The translations under genes were made by a program, and so were the position numbers. From Bacillus sp. AFS073361 (GTDB lineage Bacteria > Bacillota > Bacilli > Bacillales > Cytobacillaceae), in NCBI RefSeq assembly GCF_002567005.1, contig NZ_NUZU01000013.1:217721-281720 (forward strand): a stretch of 64,000 nucleotides of DNA. The letters run 5' to 3'. Shown here one piece after another: positions 55,607 through 64,000 of this stretch. Each line of letters starts with the position of its first letter. The first letter of the stretch is position 1. The notes beneath the pieces are model-generated. The model worked only from the letters and a program-made list of their open reading frames with translations. It was not told the origin of the DNA and ran no database searches.

Positions 55607-55780
55607 ATGGCTGTACCTTTTAGAAGGACTTCTAAAACTGCAAAAAGAAAACGTCGTACTCATTTTAAATTAAACGTACCTGGTATGGTAAGCTGCCCAA
55701 ACTGTGGTGAAATGAAACTTTCACACCGTGTATGTAAAGCTTGCGGAACATACAAAGGAAAAGATGTAGTGAACGACTAA
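55607..55780 (+). CDS. rpmF: 50S ribosomal protein L32
   Basis: A 57-residue ribosomal protein beginning [21 protein letters not shown], with two Cys pairs (CPNC and CKAC) forming the zinc-binding type of L32. This is the Cys-containing 'C+' form. AAGGAGGTGG precedes the ATG at 55607; a start three codons earlier is not conserved. Follows ylbN after 89 nt and ends at a terminator. Confidence 0.97.
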   Translation: MAVPFRRTSKTAKRKRRTHFKLNVPGMVSCPNCGEMKLSHRVCKACGTYKGKDVVND

Positions 55781-55796
55781 TTTTAAGGTAAGATAG

Positions 55797-55829
55797 AAAG
55801 CACAAGGGGTTATTTCCCTTGTGCTTTTA
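55797..55829 (+). terminator. terminator after rpmF
   Basis: AAAGCACAAGGG and CCCTTGTGCTTT form a perfect 12-bp stem. Confidence 0.9.
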
Positions 55830-55892
55830 TCGTTTCTTTGGATTTATACATACTCATTTTTGCGAAATAATAAAGAAGGGCTGTGTTATAGG

Positions 55893-56654
55893 TTGTCGTA
55901 CAAAATTGAAAAACGTGATATGGGTTATTTGGTATTTACCATTACTAGAAGTGAAAAAAGAAATGCTATTAATTTTGAAGTCATGGAAGGATTGGCTGAA
56001 GCAATAAAAAGATCTTTTCACCCTGATATTAAGGCACTAGTTATTACCGGAGAAGATGATCTTGCTTTTTGTTCAGGGGGAGACTTGTCTGTTTTCCATT
56101 CCCTTCGTACAAAGGAAGAAGCTTATGGGATGCTCTCAAAGATGGCGAATATCCTTTATTCGCTGCTTACATTGCCTATTCCGACTATTGCTCTCATTAA
56201 TGGAACAGCAGTTGGCGGTGGTTGTGAACTTGCGGCTGCTTGCGATTATCGTATTGCGCGAGAAGGTATATTGGCAGGGTTTATCCAAGGAAAGCAAGCG
56301 ATAACAACGGGATGGGGCGGAGGTTCAATTTTAGCAGAAAAGCTGCCTGCTTCTATTGCAATGAAGCTTTTAATGGAAGCAGAGCTCCAAACTGCCTCAT
56401 ATTTAAAGAAAATTGGGTTTATTAACTCACTGTACACGGATGACTCTCTCCAGGCTTGTGATAGATACCTTGGACAGATGATATCTAACGATATAAGTGT
56501 ACTAAAATCCTATAAAAGAATTTGGATTAGAAAGTGGGAAGAAACAAAACTGCGTGAAAGAATAGATGAAGAGATTAGAGAGTGTGCAATCCTTTGGGAA
56601 AGCGAAATTCATCATGAATATGTAAATGCGTTTATACGAAAAAACAATGAATAA
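55893..56654 (+). CDS. enoyl-CoA hydratase/isomerase family protein
   Basis: A 253-residue crotonase-fold protein. Conserved parts are GYLVFTITRSEKRNAIN at the start, the oxyanion loop CSGGDLSVFH, and INGTAVGGGCELAAACDYRIA. In the second motif the residues usually acting as catalytic Glu pair are partly altered, so activity may be that of a hydrolase (3-hydroxyisobutyryl-CoA type) and not a hydratase. The start is a TTG at 55893 with GAAGGG about 12 nt upstream. It lies between rpmF and ylbO, where I do not recall a B. subtilis gene. Confidence 0.75.
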   Translation: MSYKIEKRDMGYLVFTITRSEKRNAINFEVMEGLAEAIKRSFHPDIKALVITGEDDLAFCSGGDLSVFHSLRTKEEAYGMLSKMANILYSLLTLPIPTIALINGTAVGGGCELAAACDYRIAREGILAGFIQGKQAITTGWGGGSILAEKLPASIAMKLLMEAELQTASYLKKIGFINSLYTDDSLQACDRYLGQMISNDISVLKSYKRIWIRKWEETKLRERIDEEIRECAILWESEIHHEYVNAFIRKNNE

Positions 56655-56737
56655 AGATGAAAAACACAGGGCTTGATTAAGTCTATCTTTTCTAGTAGAT
56701 GCATATGTATTATAAAAACACTAGGAGGGATGATTTC

Positions 56738-57367
56738 ATGTCACCGACTCGACAAGATGCATGGTCCCAAGATGAAGACTTGTTGCTTGCTGAGGTTGTG
56801 TTACGACACATCCGGGAAGGCGGGACGCAACTGCAAGCATTCGAAGAAGTAGGGAAGCAGCTCACACGTACTTCAGCAGCCTGTGGCTTTCGTTGGAATT
56901 CGTTTGTTAGAAAACAATATAAATCGGGCATTGAGTTGGCTAAAAAGCAGCGTAAAGAGTTAAAAAAACAGCCAGTTTCAAATGAAATAGAATCATTTGA
57001 AGAACAAGTTAAAGTAGAAGCTGTTCCCTCTCCAACAGGAAATGAACAAGGAAGCACAATTACATTTTCGACGGTGATCCATTTTTTAGAGGGACTCCAA
57101 CAAAAAGCACTAGCCTCATCCAACAATGAAGCGGAACGGAAGAAATCTAATGAAAAAATCAAAGAGTTGGAAAAAAAGGCATACTACTTGGCAGCAGAAA
57201 ACGAAAGATTATCTAAAAATTTAAAGGCTATTGAAGAGGATTATCGTTCGTTAATTGAAATTATGGAAAGAGCTCGGAAAATGGTAGTTCTTCAAGATGA
57301 GGACCGGCAACAAAAAGTAAAATTCCAGATGGACAAAAATGGTAACCTCGAAAGAGTAGAAAAGTAG
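56738..57367 (+). CDS. ylbO: RsfA-family prespore transcriptional regulator (YlbO)
   Basis: A 209-residue DNA-binding protein. The N-terminal Myb/SANT-like domain is RQDAWSQDEDLLLAEVVLRHI ... CGFRWNSFVRKQY, followed by a linker and a leucine-zipper-like coiled coil (LEKKAYYLAAENERLSKNLKA). This is the RsfA family of forespore-specific regulators related to GerR/YlbO; in B. subtilis YlbO (GerR) is a sigma-E-dependent regulator. AGGAGGG 8 nt before the ATG at 56738 decides the start. Confidence 0.88.
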   Translation: MSPTRQDAWSQDEDLLLAEVVLRHIREGGTQLQAFEEVGKQLTRTSAACGFRWNSFVRKQYKSGIELAKKQRKELKKQPVSNEIESFEEQVKVEAVPSPTGNEQGSTITFSTVIHFLEGLQQKALASSNNEAERKKSNEKIKELEKKAYYLAAENERLSKNLKAIEEDYRSLIEIMERARKMVVLQDEDRQQKVKFQMDKNGNLERVEK

Positions 57368-57368
57368 A

Positions 57369-57396
57369 AAAAGCGGACCAAATGTCCGCTTTTTTA
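57369..57396. terminator. bidirectional terminator ylbO/ylbP
   Basis: AAAAAGCGGAC and GTCCGCTTTTTT form an 11-bp stem between converging genes. Confidence 0.9.
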
Positions 57397-57402
57397 TTTG
57401 TA

Positions 57403-57882
57403 TTAATTATGCTGTTGTGCCTCTACGCCTGAAGGGTACCAAACCAATGGATTTTCTCCGCGGTCACGCTCCATATCGTAATCGACATTCGCAAAGCCCA
57501 TCTTTTCCCAAAAATCTCTTGATTGTACTCTTGGATTCGTCTTAATCGGGAGACCAAAGCTGCTTTTCGCAAATTCGACAAGCGCCTTGCCATAACCCTT
57601 ACCTTGATAATCCGGTAATACCTCAAGTTTCCATAACTCTAAGTAATTTTGCGGCGGATAAAAATAGCGGTCAAACTTTGCATCAATTTGGTATAGACTC
57701 ATTCGAGCTACTAATTTGTCTCCAAAATAAATTCCGTAAAAAGGTGAGTCACTATTATTATCAACCATATTTGCTTCAAGATCTTCAAGCATTGATAATT
57801 CTTGAATCCCATATTCTTTGAATTTTTTAAACTCTTCTAGTGTTTTAAAATTTACTTTGAGTCTTTCCACTTTTACTGCCAT
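57403..57882 (-). CDS. ylbP: GNAT acetyltransferase YlbP
   Basis: A 159-residue GCN5-type N-acetyltransferase. The acetyl-CoA-binding segment VLPDYQGKGYGKALVEFAKS carries the Q/RxxGxG/A motif. N terminus MAVKVERLKVNFKTLEEFKKF. The acceptor is unknown. The start at 57882 is decided by GGAGG 6 nt upstream. It is convergent with ylbO as in B. subtilis. Confidence 0.88.
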   Translation of the reverse strand: MAVKVERLKVNFKTLEEFKKFKEYGIQELSMLEDLEANMVDNNSDSPFYGIYFGDKLVARMSLYQIDAKFDRYFYPPQNYLELWKLEVLPDYQGKGYGKALVEFAKSSFGLPIKTNPRVQSRDFWEKMGFANVDYDMERDRGENPLVWYPSGVEAQQHN

Positions 57883-58026
57883 AGTCAACCTCCTAAATAT
57901 GATTACTCATAATCTTGTATATATTCATTTGCTCTTGAATAACATGAACTGAAGTAATTTTGGCATTTTTCAAATGAATCACTCTAATTATATAACAAAA
58001 ACTCAAAAAATTCTTCAAATAAGTTC

Positions 58027-58040
58027 AGAAAGCGTTTTCA
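58027..58040. promoter_or_regulatory. probable CcpA-binding (cre) site upstream of the acyl-CoA carboxylase genes
   Basis: AGAAAGCGTTTTCA matches the cre consensus (TGWAANCGNTNWCA) at every position except the first. It lies about 80 nt before the first carboxylase gene, suggesting carbon catabolite control. No clear promoter boxes were found beside it. Confidence 0.6.
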
Positions 58041-58118
58041 GAAATTTGCAGGAAATTCAGAGAATCGTGTAGAAACATATAAATGGTGGAATAAACAGGG
58101 TACGAAAGGGGAAAAAGC

Positions 58119-59456
58119 GTGCAAAAAATTTTAATTGCTAATCGAGGAGAAATTGCCCTTCGGATTATTCGAACCTGTCAGGAGATGGGGATTGAAACAA
58201 TTGCTATTTATTCCGAGGCTGATAAGGAAATGCCCTTTGTAAAAGCAGCAAATATGGCTTTCTGTGTGGGGGAGCCTCCTGTAAACAAATCCTATCTACA
58301 AGTAGATAAAATTTTAGAAATAGCAAAACGAGAGAAAGTAGATGCAATTCACCCTGGTTACGGCTTTTTATCTGAAAATGCTACATTTGCTAAACGAGCA
58401 ATAGAGGAAGGTATTATTTTTATCGGCCCGAACCCGGCAACTATTGAATTAATGGGTGACAAAATTATTTCTCGTCAGACGATGGAAAAGGCGGGTGTCC
58501 CGGTGGTTCCCGGCAGTGGCTGCGGTATAAAAGCTATTGAGGAAGCAATTGTTCTTGCAGATACAATCGGCTTCCCAGTTATGCTGAAGGCAAGCGGCGG
58601 CGGCGGCGGGATAGGAATGGTATTTTGTGAAGATGAGCAAGCGCTCGTTAAGTCTTTTGCCCAGACAAAAGCAAGAGCAATGGCCTATTTTGGCTCTGAC
58701 GAAGTCTTTATCGAGAAGTATATCAAAGATGCAAGACATGTCGAAGTCCAGGTGTTTGGAGACAGCCATGGAAATATTGTTCATTTGTTTGAAAGAAACT
58801 GTTCTGTTCAAAGAAGACATCAAAAAGTAATTGAGGAATCTCCGTCACCTTGTTTATCGGACCATTCTCGAAATATGATGTTTGAAACAGCCTTAAAAGC
58901 GGCGAGTGCTGTTAATTATACAAATGCAGGAACTATTGAATTTATTGTTGATGAAAAGGAAAATTTTTATTTTCTAGAAATGAACACTCGCCTTCAGGTT
59001 GAACATCCGGCAACTGAAATGATAACTGGTCTCGATTTAGTGAAATGGCAAATCCTCATCTCTCGAGGTGAACGGTTACCATTGCTCCAAGATGAAATCA
59101 CATTGTCAGGTCACGCTATTGAATTTAGGCTTTATGCTGAAGACCCTGTTCGTTTTTTTCCGTCGCCAGGTAAAATCAGCAGGCTTGAATGGGGTCATTC
59201 GGCGGGAGTAAGAATTGATTCAGGTTATGATGAAGGAAGTGTGGTTACACCGTTCTATGATCCAATGATTGCGAAAGTTATTATTCACAATGAAACACGT
59301 GTAAAAGCATTAGAAGAAGCGGTTCGCTTCTTTAAAGACTTAAAAATTGAAGGGATTAAAACTAATGCACCACTTTTCCTTAATGTACTAACAGATAATG
59401 ATTTTCAAAAGGGAAAGTACACCACAAGCTTTTTAACCAAAAAATTAGTGAACTAG
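58119..59456 (+). CDS. biotin carboxylase subunit of an acyl-CoA carboxylase (AccC/YngH type)
   Basis: A 445-residue ATP-dependent biotin carboxylase. N terminus LIANRGEIALRIIRTC, ATP-grasp glycine loop ASGGGGGIGM, HVEVQVFGDSHGN, FLEMNTRLQVEHPATE, and the C-terminal biotin carboxylase domain GHAIEFRLYAEDP. Its partner genes are a 72-residue biotin carrier and a large carboxyltransferase, so it is part of a catabolic-type acyl-CoA carboxylase and not the housekeeping AccBC of fatty-acid synthesis. The start is a GTG with AAAGGGG upstream. Confidence 0.9.
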   Translation: MQKILIANRGEIALRIIRTCQEMGIETIAIYSEADKEMPFVKAANMAFCVGEPPVNKSYLQVDKILEIAKREKVDAIHPGYGFLSENATFAKRAIEEGIIFIGPNPATIELMGDKIISRQTMEKAGVPVVPGSGCGIKAIEEAIVLADTIGFPVMLKASGGGGGIGMVFCEDEQALVKSFAQTKARAMAYFGSDEVFIEKYIKDARHVEVQVFGDSHGNIVHLFERNCSVQRRHQKVIEESPSPCLSDHSRNMMFETALKAASAVNYTNAGTIEFIVDEKENFYFLEMNTRLQVEHPATEMITGLDLVKWQILISRGERLPLLQDEITLSGHAIEFRLYAEDPVRFFPSPGKISRLEWGHSAGVRIDSGYDEGSVVTPFYDPMIAKVIIHNETRVKALEEAVRFFKDLKIEGIKTNAPLFLNVLTDNDFQKGKYTTSFLTKKLVN

Positions 59457-59463
59457 GGGGAGA

Positions 59464-59682
59464 ATGAAAATGAAAGAAATAACAGCAAGTATGGCAGGTA
59501 CTGTTTTAAATATATTCGCAGCAAAAGGGAATCAAGTACAACTTGGTCAGGAAGTCGTGATGCTTGAATCTATGAAAATGGAAATTCCAATTGAAAGCAC
59601 TTCAGAAGGTTTAGTATTAGATGTAAAAGTAAGCATTGGTGATTTCGTTAATGAAGGCGACGTATTGATCGTCCTAGAATAA
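59464..59682 (+). CDS. biotin carrier protein of acyl-CoA carboxylase (YngHB type)
   Basis: A 72-residue single biotinyl domain with the biotinylation motif ESMKMEI (Lys38) and the partner glycines (MAGTVLNIF, EGDVLIVLE). In B. subtilis the short stand-alone domain of this kind is YngHB. It sits 7 nt after the biotin carboxylase and 19 nt before the carboxyltransferase, so all three are one operon. GGGGGAG precedes the ATG. Confidence 0.9.
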   Translation: MKMKEITASMAGTVLNIFAAKGNQVQLGQEVVMLESMKMEIPIESTSEGLVLDVKVSIGDFVNEGDVLIVLE

Positions 59683-59701
59683 AGTTTGAGGGGTGAAAAT
59701 C

Positions 59702-61243
59702 ATGTCTGTAACCAATACATTGAATGAGCAGTTAAATGAGAACCGTAAAATAATTGAAGCTGGTGGACATCCAAAATATCATGAGAAGGCAAAAGAGAAA
59801 AAGAAGTTGTTTGTTCGTGAACGTCTTGCCTTATTGTTCGATGAAGGTAAATACGAAGAAGATGGTAAATTTGCCAATTTTCAAGCTGGTGATCTTCCTG
59901 CAGATGGTGTTGTCACGGCGATTGGGAAAATTAATGGCCAAACGGTTTGTGTTATGGCGAATGATTCAACCGTTAAAGCTGGTTCATGGGGAGCCAGGAC
60001 AGTTGAAAAGATTATTCGTATTCAAGAAGTTGCCGAAAAACTAAAGGTTCCATTATTCTACCTTGTTGATTCAGCCGGGGCTAGAATAACAGATCAGTTA
60101 GAGATGTTTCCAAATCGTCGCGGGGCAGGAAGAATCTTCTACAATCAAGTGAAACTTTCCGGGATGATTCCCCAGGTTTGTATTTTGTTTGGCCCTTCCG
60201 CGGCTGGTGGAGCATACATTCCTGCCTTTTGTGATATCGTCATCATGGTTGACCAAAATGCTTCTATGTATTTGGGGTCACCAAGGATGGCTGAAAAAGT
60301 AATCGGTGAAAAGGTTACACTTGAGGAAATGGGCGGTGCGGGGATGCATTGTTCAGTCTCAGGCTGTGGGGATATTCTCGCTTATAGCGAAGAGGAAGCA
60401 ATCGAGTCAGCCAAAAAATATATCAGCTACTTCCCTGCAAGCTTTAAAGAAAAACCAAAGATGACACCTGGTGTAGAAGCAAAACAAGGCCGCGAGCTGG
60501 AAGCGATTATCCCAGAAAACCAAAACGCTCCGTTTGATATGTATGAATGTATTGATAAACTTGTGGATAATTCAAGTTTTTATGAAATTAAGAAATTGTT
60601 TGCCCCTGAATTGATAACGGGGTTAGCAAGAATCGATGGAAGACCGATTGGAATTATTGCTAATCAGCCGAAAGTGAAAGGCGGTGTTTTATTTGTAGAT
60701 TCTGCAGATAAAGCAGCAAAATTCATTCAACTCTGTGATGCTTTTCATATTCCGCTTTTATTTTTGGCAGATGTACCTGGGTTCATGATTGGAACAAAGG
60801 TGGAGCGTGCGGGCATTATTCGTCATGGGGCCAAGTTAATTGCAGCGATGAGTTCGGCCACTGTCCCGAAAATTTCTGTCATTGTTCGAAAAGCCTATGG
60901 TGCTGGTCTATATGCTATGGCTGGCCCAGCTTTTGAGCCGGATTGCTGTATCGCTTTACCGACCGCACAAATTGCAGTTATGGGTCCAGAAGCAGCAGTC
61001 AATGCTGTTTATTCGAACAAAATTAATCAAATAGAAGACCAGAAAGAAAAAATAGCTTTTGTCCAAGAAAAGCATAAAGAATATAAAGAACATATCGACA
61101 TTTATAAGTTAGCATCGGAATTAATTGTTGATGAAATTGTCGCACCAACAGAATTACGAAATGTTTTGATTCAACGCTTTGCTTATTATGAAACCAAGGA
61201 TTTTAATTTTAGCATACGTAAGCATCCGGTATACCCCGTTTAA
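59702..61243 (+). CDS. acyl-CoA carboxylase carboxyltransferase subunit (YngE-like)
   Basis: A 513-residue carboxyltransferase with both crotonase-like halves. N-terminal half: LVDSAGARITDQLEMFPNRR and GPSAAGGAYIPAFCDIV; C-terminal half: VPGFMIGTKVERAGIIRHGAKL and RKAYGAGLYAMAGPAF. The GGAYIPA form is closer to methylcrotonyl-CoA carboxylase than to the propionyl-CoA enzyme (GGAVYSPA), but the substrate is not settled. GAGGGGTG before the ATG at 59702 decides the start. Last gene of the carboxylase operon. Confidence 0.88.
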   Translation: MSVTNTLNEQLNENRKIIEAGGHPKYHEKAKEKKKLFVRERLALLFDEGKYEEDGKFANFQAGDLPADGVVTAIGKINGQTVCVMANDSTVKAGSWGARTVEKIIRIQEVAEKLKVPLFYLVDSAGARITDQLEMFPNRRGAGRIFYNQVKLSGMIPQVCILFGPSAAGGAYIPAFCDIVIMVDQNASMYLGSPRMAEKVIGEKVTLEEMGGAGMHCSVSGCGDILAYSEEEAIESAKKYISYFPASFKEKPKMTPGVEAKQGRELEAIIPENQNAPFDMYECIDKLVDNSSFYEIKKLFAPELITGLARIDGRPIGIIANQPKVKGGVLFVDSADKAAKFIQLCDAFHIPLLFLADVPGFMIGTKVERAGIIRHGAKLIAAMSSATVPKISVIVRKAYGAGLYAMAGPAFEPDCCIALPTAQIAVMGPEAAVNAVYSNKINQIEDQKEKIAFVQEKHKEYKEHIDIYKLASELIVDEIVAPTELRNVLIQRFAYYETKDFNFSIRKHPVYPV

Positions 61244-61249
61244 CTTTAT

Positions 61250-61291
61250 TGGCCCTATTCGGTGTTTGTCGAATAGGGCTTAATTTTTTTC
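61250..61291 (+). terminator. terminator of the carboxylase operon
   Basis: GCCCTATTCG and CGAATAGGGC form a 10-bp stem followed after TTAA by seven T. Confidence 0.85.
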
Positions 61292-61364
61292 TAATTCTTA
61301 GTAACAAACTATCGTCAGCTTCTGATAGAATATGGGTAAAGACGACTAAAAAAGAGGGATTACC

Positions 61365-62267
61365 ATGAGGGTTGGAATTATTGGTGCTGGGTCAATTGGC
61401 CTCCTATTCGCAGCGTATTTTAGCAGGATATTAGATGTTACGGTATACACTAGAACACCAGAACAAGCAACAGAGATAAATAAATATGGAATTGTGCTGA
61501 AGAAAAACGGGGAACAAACAATTTCCAACACGAAGGCATTGCCAATAAACGAATGGAAGGGAATTGAGGATCTTACCATCATTTCCGTTAAGCAATATCA
61601 ACTTCGGCCAATTATTGAAAAAATTAATCAGTTGCCCATTCTTCCTAACAATCTCTTATTTTTACAGAATGGTATGGGCCATTTAAAACAGCTTGAAACC
61701 ATCCCGAACACTAATATTTTTGTTGGTGCAGTTGAGCACGGAGCGCTGAAGGAAAATTCATATACCGTTTCCCATAATGGTGAAGCTGTGACTAAAGTGG
61801 CTGTATTTAAAGGGAACCCAACATTTTTGTTTGATTGTATTTCTTTTGCACCATTGGAATTTCCACTTGTTTTTAAGGATGATTATTTTACAATGCTGCA
61901 GAGTAAACTAGTTGTCAATGCCGTTATTAATCCATTAACCGCCATCCTCGAGGTGGAAAATGGCAAATTAATAAAAAATGAATACTATTTTCAGGTCCTA
62001 AAGAATTTATATTCCGAGGTATCTTCAATTTTATATTTAGATAATACTGAAGAACAGTTGCAGCAAATTATTACTATTTGTAATAATACTTCTGCTAATC
62101 GTTCCTCCATGCTTAAAGATATAGAAGCACACAGAATGACAGAAGTGGATGCAATATTGGGATATATTTTAGAAGTGGCAGAACATAAAGGGATGAAGTC
62201 ACCTCAAGTGGCTAACCTATATTACTTAATTAAAGGAAAAGAGATGATAAAGGAGGAATACGCTTGA
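61365..62267 (+). CDS. panE: 2-dehydropantoate 2-reductase (ketopantoate reductase)
   Basis: NADPH-dependent reduction of ketopantoate to pantoate for CoA synthesis. 300 residues with the Rossmann motif IGAGSIGLLFAAY at the N terminus, FLQNGMGHL, the catalytic-lysine region SKLVVNAVINPLTAI, and a substrate Ser-containing C-terminal helix bundle (NRSSMLKDIEAHRMTEVDAI). Corresponds to ylbQ at the end of the ylb cluster. The 3' end overlaps the next gene by 4 nt. Confidence 0.92.
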   Translation: MRVGIIGAGSIGLLFAAYFSRILDVTVYTRTPEQATEINKYGIVLKKNGEQTISNTKALPINEWKGIEDLTIISVKQYQLRPIIEKINQLPILPNNLLFLQNGMGHLKQLETIPNTNIFVGAVEHGALKENSYTVSHNGEAVTKVAVFKGNPTFLFDCISFAPLEFPLVFKDDYFTMLQSKLVVNAVINPLTAILEVENGKLIKNEYYFQVLKNLYSEVSSILYLDNTEEQLQQIITICNNTSANRSSMLKDIEAHRMTEVDAILGYILEVAEHKGMKSPQVANLYYLIKGKEMIKEEYA

Positions 62268-62659
62268 TTACTTTTCTATCCTATTTCATTTCTGTTTTCT
62301 TTGCGATACCATTTTTAGGATTCCTGTTTGTTTTTATAGTCACGAAACTCGTGACAAAAAGCACGCGAAAGGCAGTGCATATATCACTAGATTCTACAAC
62401 ATTTCTATTTATAATATCTGTTCATTTTTTAATTGTAACTATATGGGAAAAATCATATTTTTGGGTAATAATATTAATTATGATTTTAATAGCGATGATT
62501 TTTGTGTTGGTTCATTGGAAAGTAAAAGAAGAAATTCTCATAAAAAAAGTGATAAAGGGTTTTTGGCGTTTTAATTTTCTCCTGTTTCTTCTTGCTTACC
62601 TCACCTTAACATTATATGGATTAATTCATCGAGCATTGATTTTTACTTTTACCAACTGA
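62264..62659 (+). CDS. DUF3397 membrane protein
   Basis: A 131-residue protein with four membrane helices. The start is a TTG overlapping the panE stop, with AAAGGAGGAA just upstream, so the genes are co-translated. DUF3397 proteins sit between panE and bshC in many Bacillaceae. Function unknown. Confidence 0.7.
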   Translation: MITFLSYFISVFFAIPFLGFLFVFIVTKLVTKSTRKAVHISLDSTTFLFIISVHFLIVTIWEKSYFWVIILIMILIAMIFVLVHWKVKEEILIKKVIKGFWRFNFLLFLLAYLTLTLYGLIHRALIFTFTN

Positions 62660-62746
62660 ATTATAAGCCAAAGTTTTTTCAAATTAAGTTGGTAGTGGTA
62701 TACTCTTAACAGAATGAATTTGGGTGATCAGAAAGGAAGTACAAGA

Positions 62747-64000
62747 ATGGAGATTTTAAATCTCTCTTTACCAGCAGCCAATCGGTTTGCTTCGAATTAT
62801 TTGGAACAATCTCCAGAAATCCAGCCTTTTTTTCATTACCGGTTTAATGATGGAACCGATGATGCCAAACGGGTTGCTGAACTTAGTAACCGATCATTTC
62901 CTCGCTTAGAGGTTGCTGAACATATTGAGAGCTTTATGAAGCGGTTTCCATCGTCTGAAGCTGTTATAAAGTCAATCGATAAACTTAAAACAAGTAATAG
63001 CCTCGTCGTTATTGGGGGACAGCAGGCAGGTATTTTAACAGGCCCGCTATATTCAATACATAAGGTAATTTCTATTATTAAATTGGCTGAGCAAAAAGAG
63101 GCACAGCTCGGCGTACCAGTGGTTCCTGTATTTTGGATTGCGGGAGAAGACCATGATTACCAAGAGGTTAATCATGTGTTTGTACCTGTGAATCAAAAGG
63201 TTGATAAATGGACATATCCAGAAAGAGTCCTGCAAAAGAAAATGGTTTCTGATATTCAGTTAAACAAAGAAGTCTGCATTTCTTGGGTACAAAACTTAAT
63301 AGAGAATTTTGGTGAGACAGAACATACCAATACACTTTTAGCTTTTGCTGTAAAACAAGTGTCCATCTCAACCAACTTCGTCGATTTTTTTGCAAATATT
63401 ATTATGGAATTGTTCAAGGATTATGGGTTATTAATCGTTGACTCAGGTAACAATGACTTTCGGAAGGTGCAGAAAGAATTTTTTAAAAAGCAAATCCTTA
63501 ACCATGAAATGATTACACACAAGCTACTTGAACAACAAAGGCGTATTGATGAAAAGGGTTTTCCGGTAACGATTGATGCAAGTGAAAGGAATGCGAACCT
63601 TTTCTACTATGATCAGAAAATGAATGATCGGATTTTACTTGAATATGACTGTGATAATGATTGTTTTGTGGGGAAAAATGGGGCTCTTACCTTTTCAAGA
63701 GAACAATTAGTGGAGCTTGCTGAGGAGAATCCAGCCTCTTTAAGCAATAATGTGGTGACGCGGCCGTTAATGCAGGAATGGCTTTTCCCATCTATTGCTT
63801 TTATTGCGGGGCCGGGAGAAATTTCTTACTGGGCAGAACTAAAACTAGTGTTTGAATATTTTCAAATCAAGATGCCCCCTATTGTTCCTCGTTTAAACAT
63901 TACGATCCTTGATCGATCTGTTGAAACAGACGTTTCTGATCTACGTTTAAACTTAAATGAAATATTAAGCAATGGAACAGAAAAAGAGAGAACTCAATTT
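62747..64000 (+). CDS. bshC: bacillithiol synthase BshC, partial (runs off the window)
   Basis: Cysteine-adding enzyme that finishes bacillithiol. The frame is open from ATG 62747 (GAAAGGAAG upstream) to the last base, 418 codons, so the C-terminal part is missing (family length about 540). It begins MEILNLSLPAANRFASNY and contains VVIGGQQAGILTGPLYSIHK and PVFWIAGEDHDYQEVNH, both strongly typical of BshC (YllA), and later WLFPSIAFIAGPGEISYWAEL. Location before mraZ would be expected from B. subtilis. Confidence 0.93.
   Translation, partial: MEILNLSLPAANRFASNYLEQSPEIQPFFHYRFNDGTDDAKRVAELSNRSFPRLEVAEHIESFMKRFPSSEAVIKSIDKLKTSNSLVVIGGQQAGILTGPLYSIHKVISIIKLAEQKEAQLGVPVVPVFWIAGEDHDYQEVNHVFVPVNQKVDKWTYPERVLQKKMVSDIQLNKEVCISWVQNLIENFGETEHTNTLLAFAVKQVSISTNFVDFFANIIMELFKDYGLLIVDSGNNDFRKVQKEFFKKQILNHEMITHKLLEQQRRIDEKGFPVTIDASERNANLFYYDQKMNDRILLEYDCDNDCFVGKNGALTFSREQLVELAEENPASLSNNVVTRPLMQEWLFPSIAFIAGPGEISYWAELKLVFEYFQIKMPPIVPRLNITILDRSVETDVSDLRLNLNEILSNGTEKERTQF

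Overview
The window is chromosomal DNA from a low-GC, endospore-forming member of the Bacillaceae, probably close to Bacillus or Neobacillus. Gene content and order follow the Bacillus subtilis segment rpoY-def-ykyA-pdhABCD-speA-yktA-yktB-ykzI-suhB-ylaF-typA-ylaHI-ylaJKL-ylaN-ftsW-pycA-ctaA-ctaBCDEFG-ylbBCDEFG-rsmD-coaD-ylbJKLMN-rpmF-ylbO-ylbP-panE-bshC almost gene for gene. Sporulation markers (YlaJ, YlbJ, YlbD, the RsfA-type regulator YlbO), bacillithiol synthesis (BshC) and the SR1 RNA with its SR1P peptide support this. Most genes have strong GGAGG-type ribosome sites, frequent TTG or GTG starts, and are separated by clear intrinsic terminators.

Layout. 1-11 kb: start of rpoY, a possible tiny basic peptide, peptide deformylase, YkyA, the complete pyruvate dehydrogenase operon, small conserved genes, SR1/SR1P, SpeA and an FMN oxidoreductase. 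12.4-21.2 kb: an integrated element of about 8.7 kb. 21.5-29.8 kb: ykzI, suhB and the yla cluster with typA and ylaK. 29.9-42.8 kb: ftsW, pyruvate carboxylase, and haem A and cytochrome caa3 oxidase biogenesis (ctaA divergent from ctaBCDEFG). 42.9-57.9 kb: the ylb cluster, including the Y-complex subunit YlbF, rsmD, coaD and the tRNA-modifying TmcAL. 58.1-61.2 kb: a three-gene acyl-CoA carboxylase set absent from this place in B. subtilis, with a good cre-like site upstream. 61.4-64 kb: panE, a DUF3397 gene and bshC running off the end.

The most striking feature is the element at 12,446-21,162. It splits the chromosomal yktB (DUF1054) gene: the C-terminal two thirds lie at 12,023-12,445 and the N-terminal third at 21,161-21,372, and joining them at a shared GT dinucleotide restores an in-frame protein of about 210 residues. 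The element halves of the two junctions join into a nearly perfect 34-bp palindrome centred on that GT, as expected for the attP of a large serine integrase, and the element encodes one such recombinase. The element also carries its own complete, divergent yktB about 75 nt inside the right junction and on the same strand as the broken gene, so the host promoter and N-terminal fragment now read into the replacement. Other cargo is a DUF3231 protein, a decayed membrane protein, a run of small phage-type genes with a terminase-small-subunit-like HTH protein, an XRE regulator, and an unrecognised 307-residue protein with a faint nuclease-like motif. The element therefore looks like an integrative island or prophage/satellite remnant that disrupts a host gene and supplies a replacement copy.

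All calls rest on reading the sequence and on remembered family features. No database search was run.
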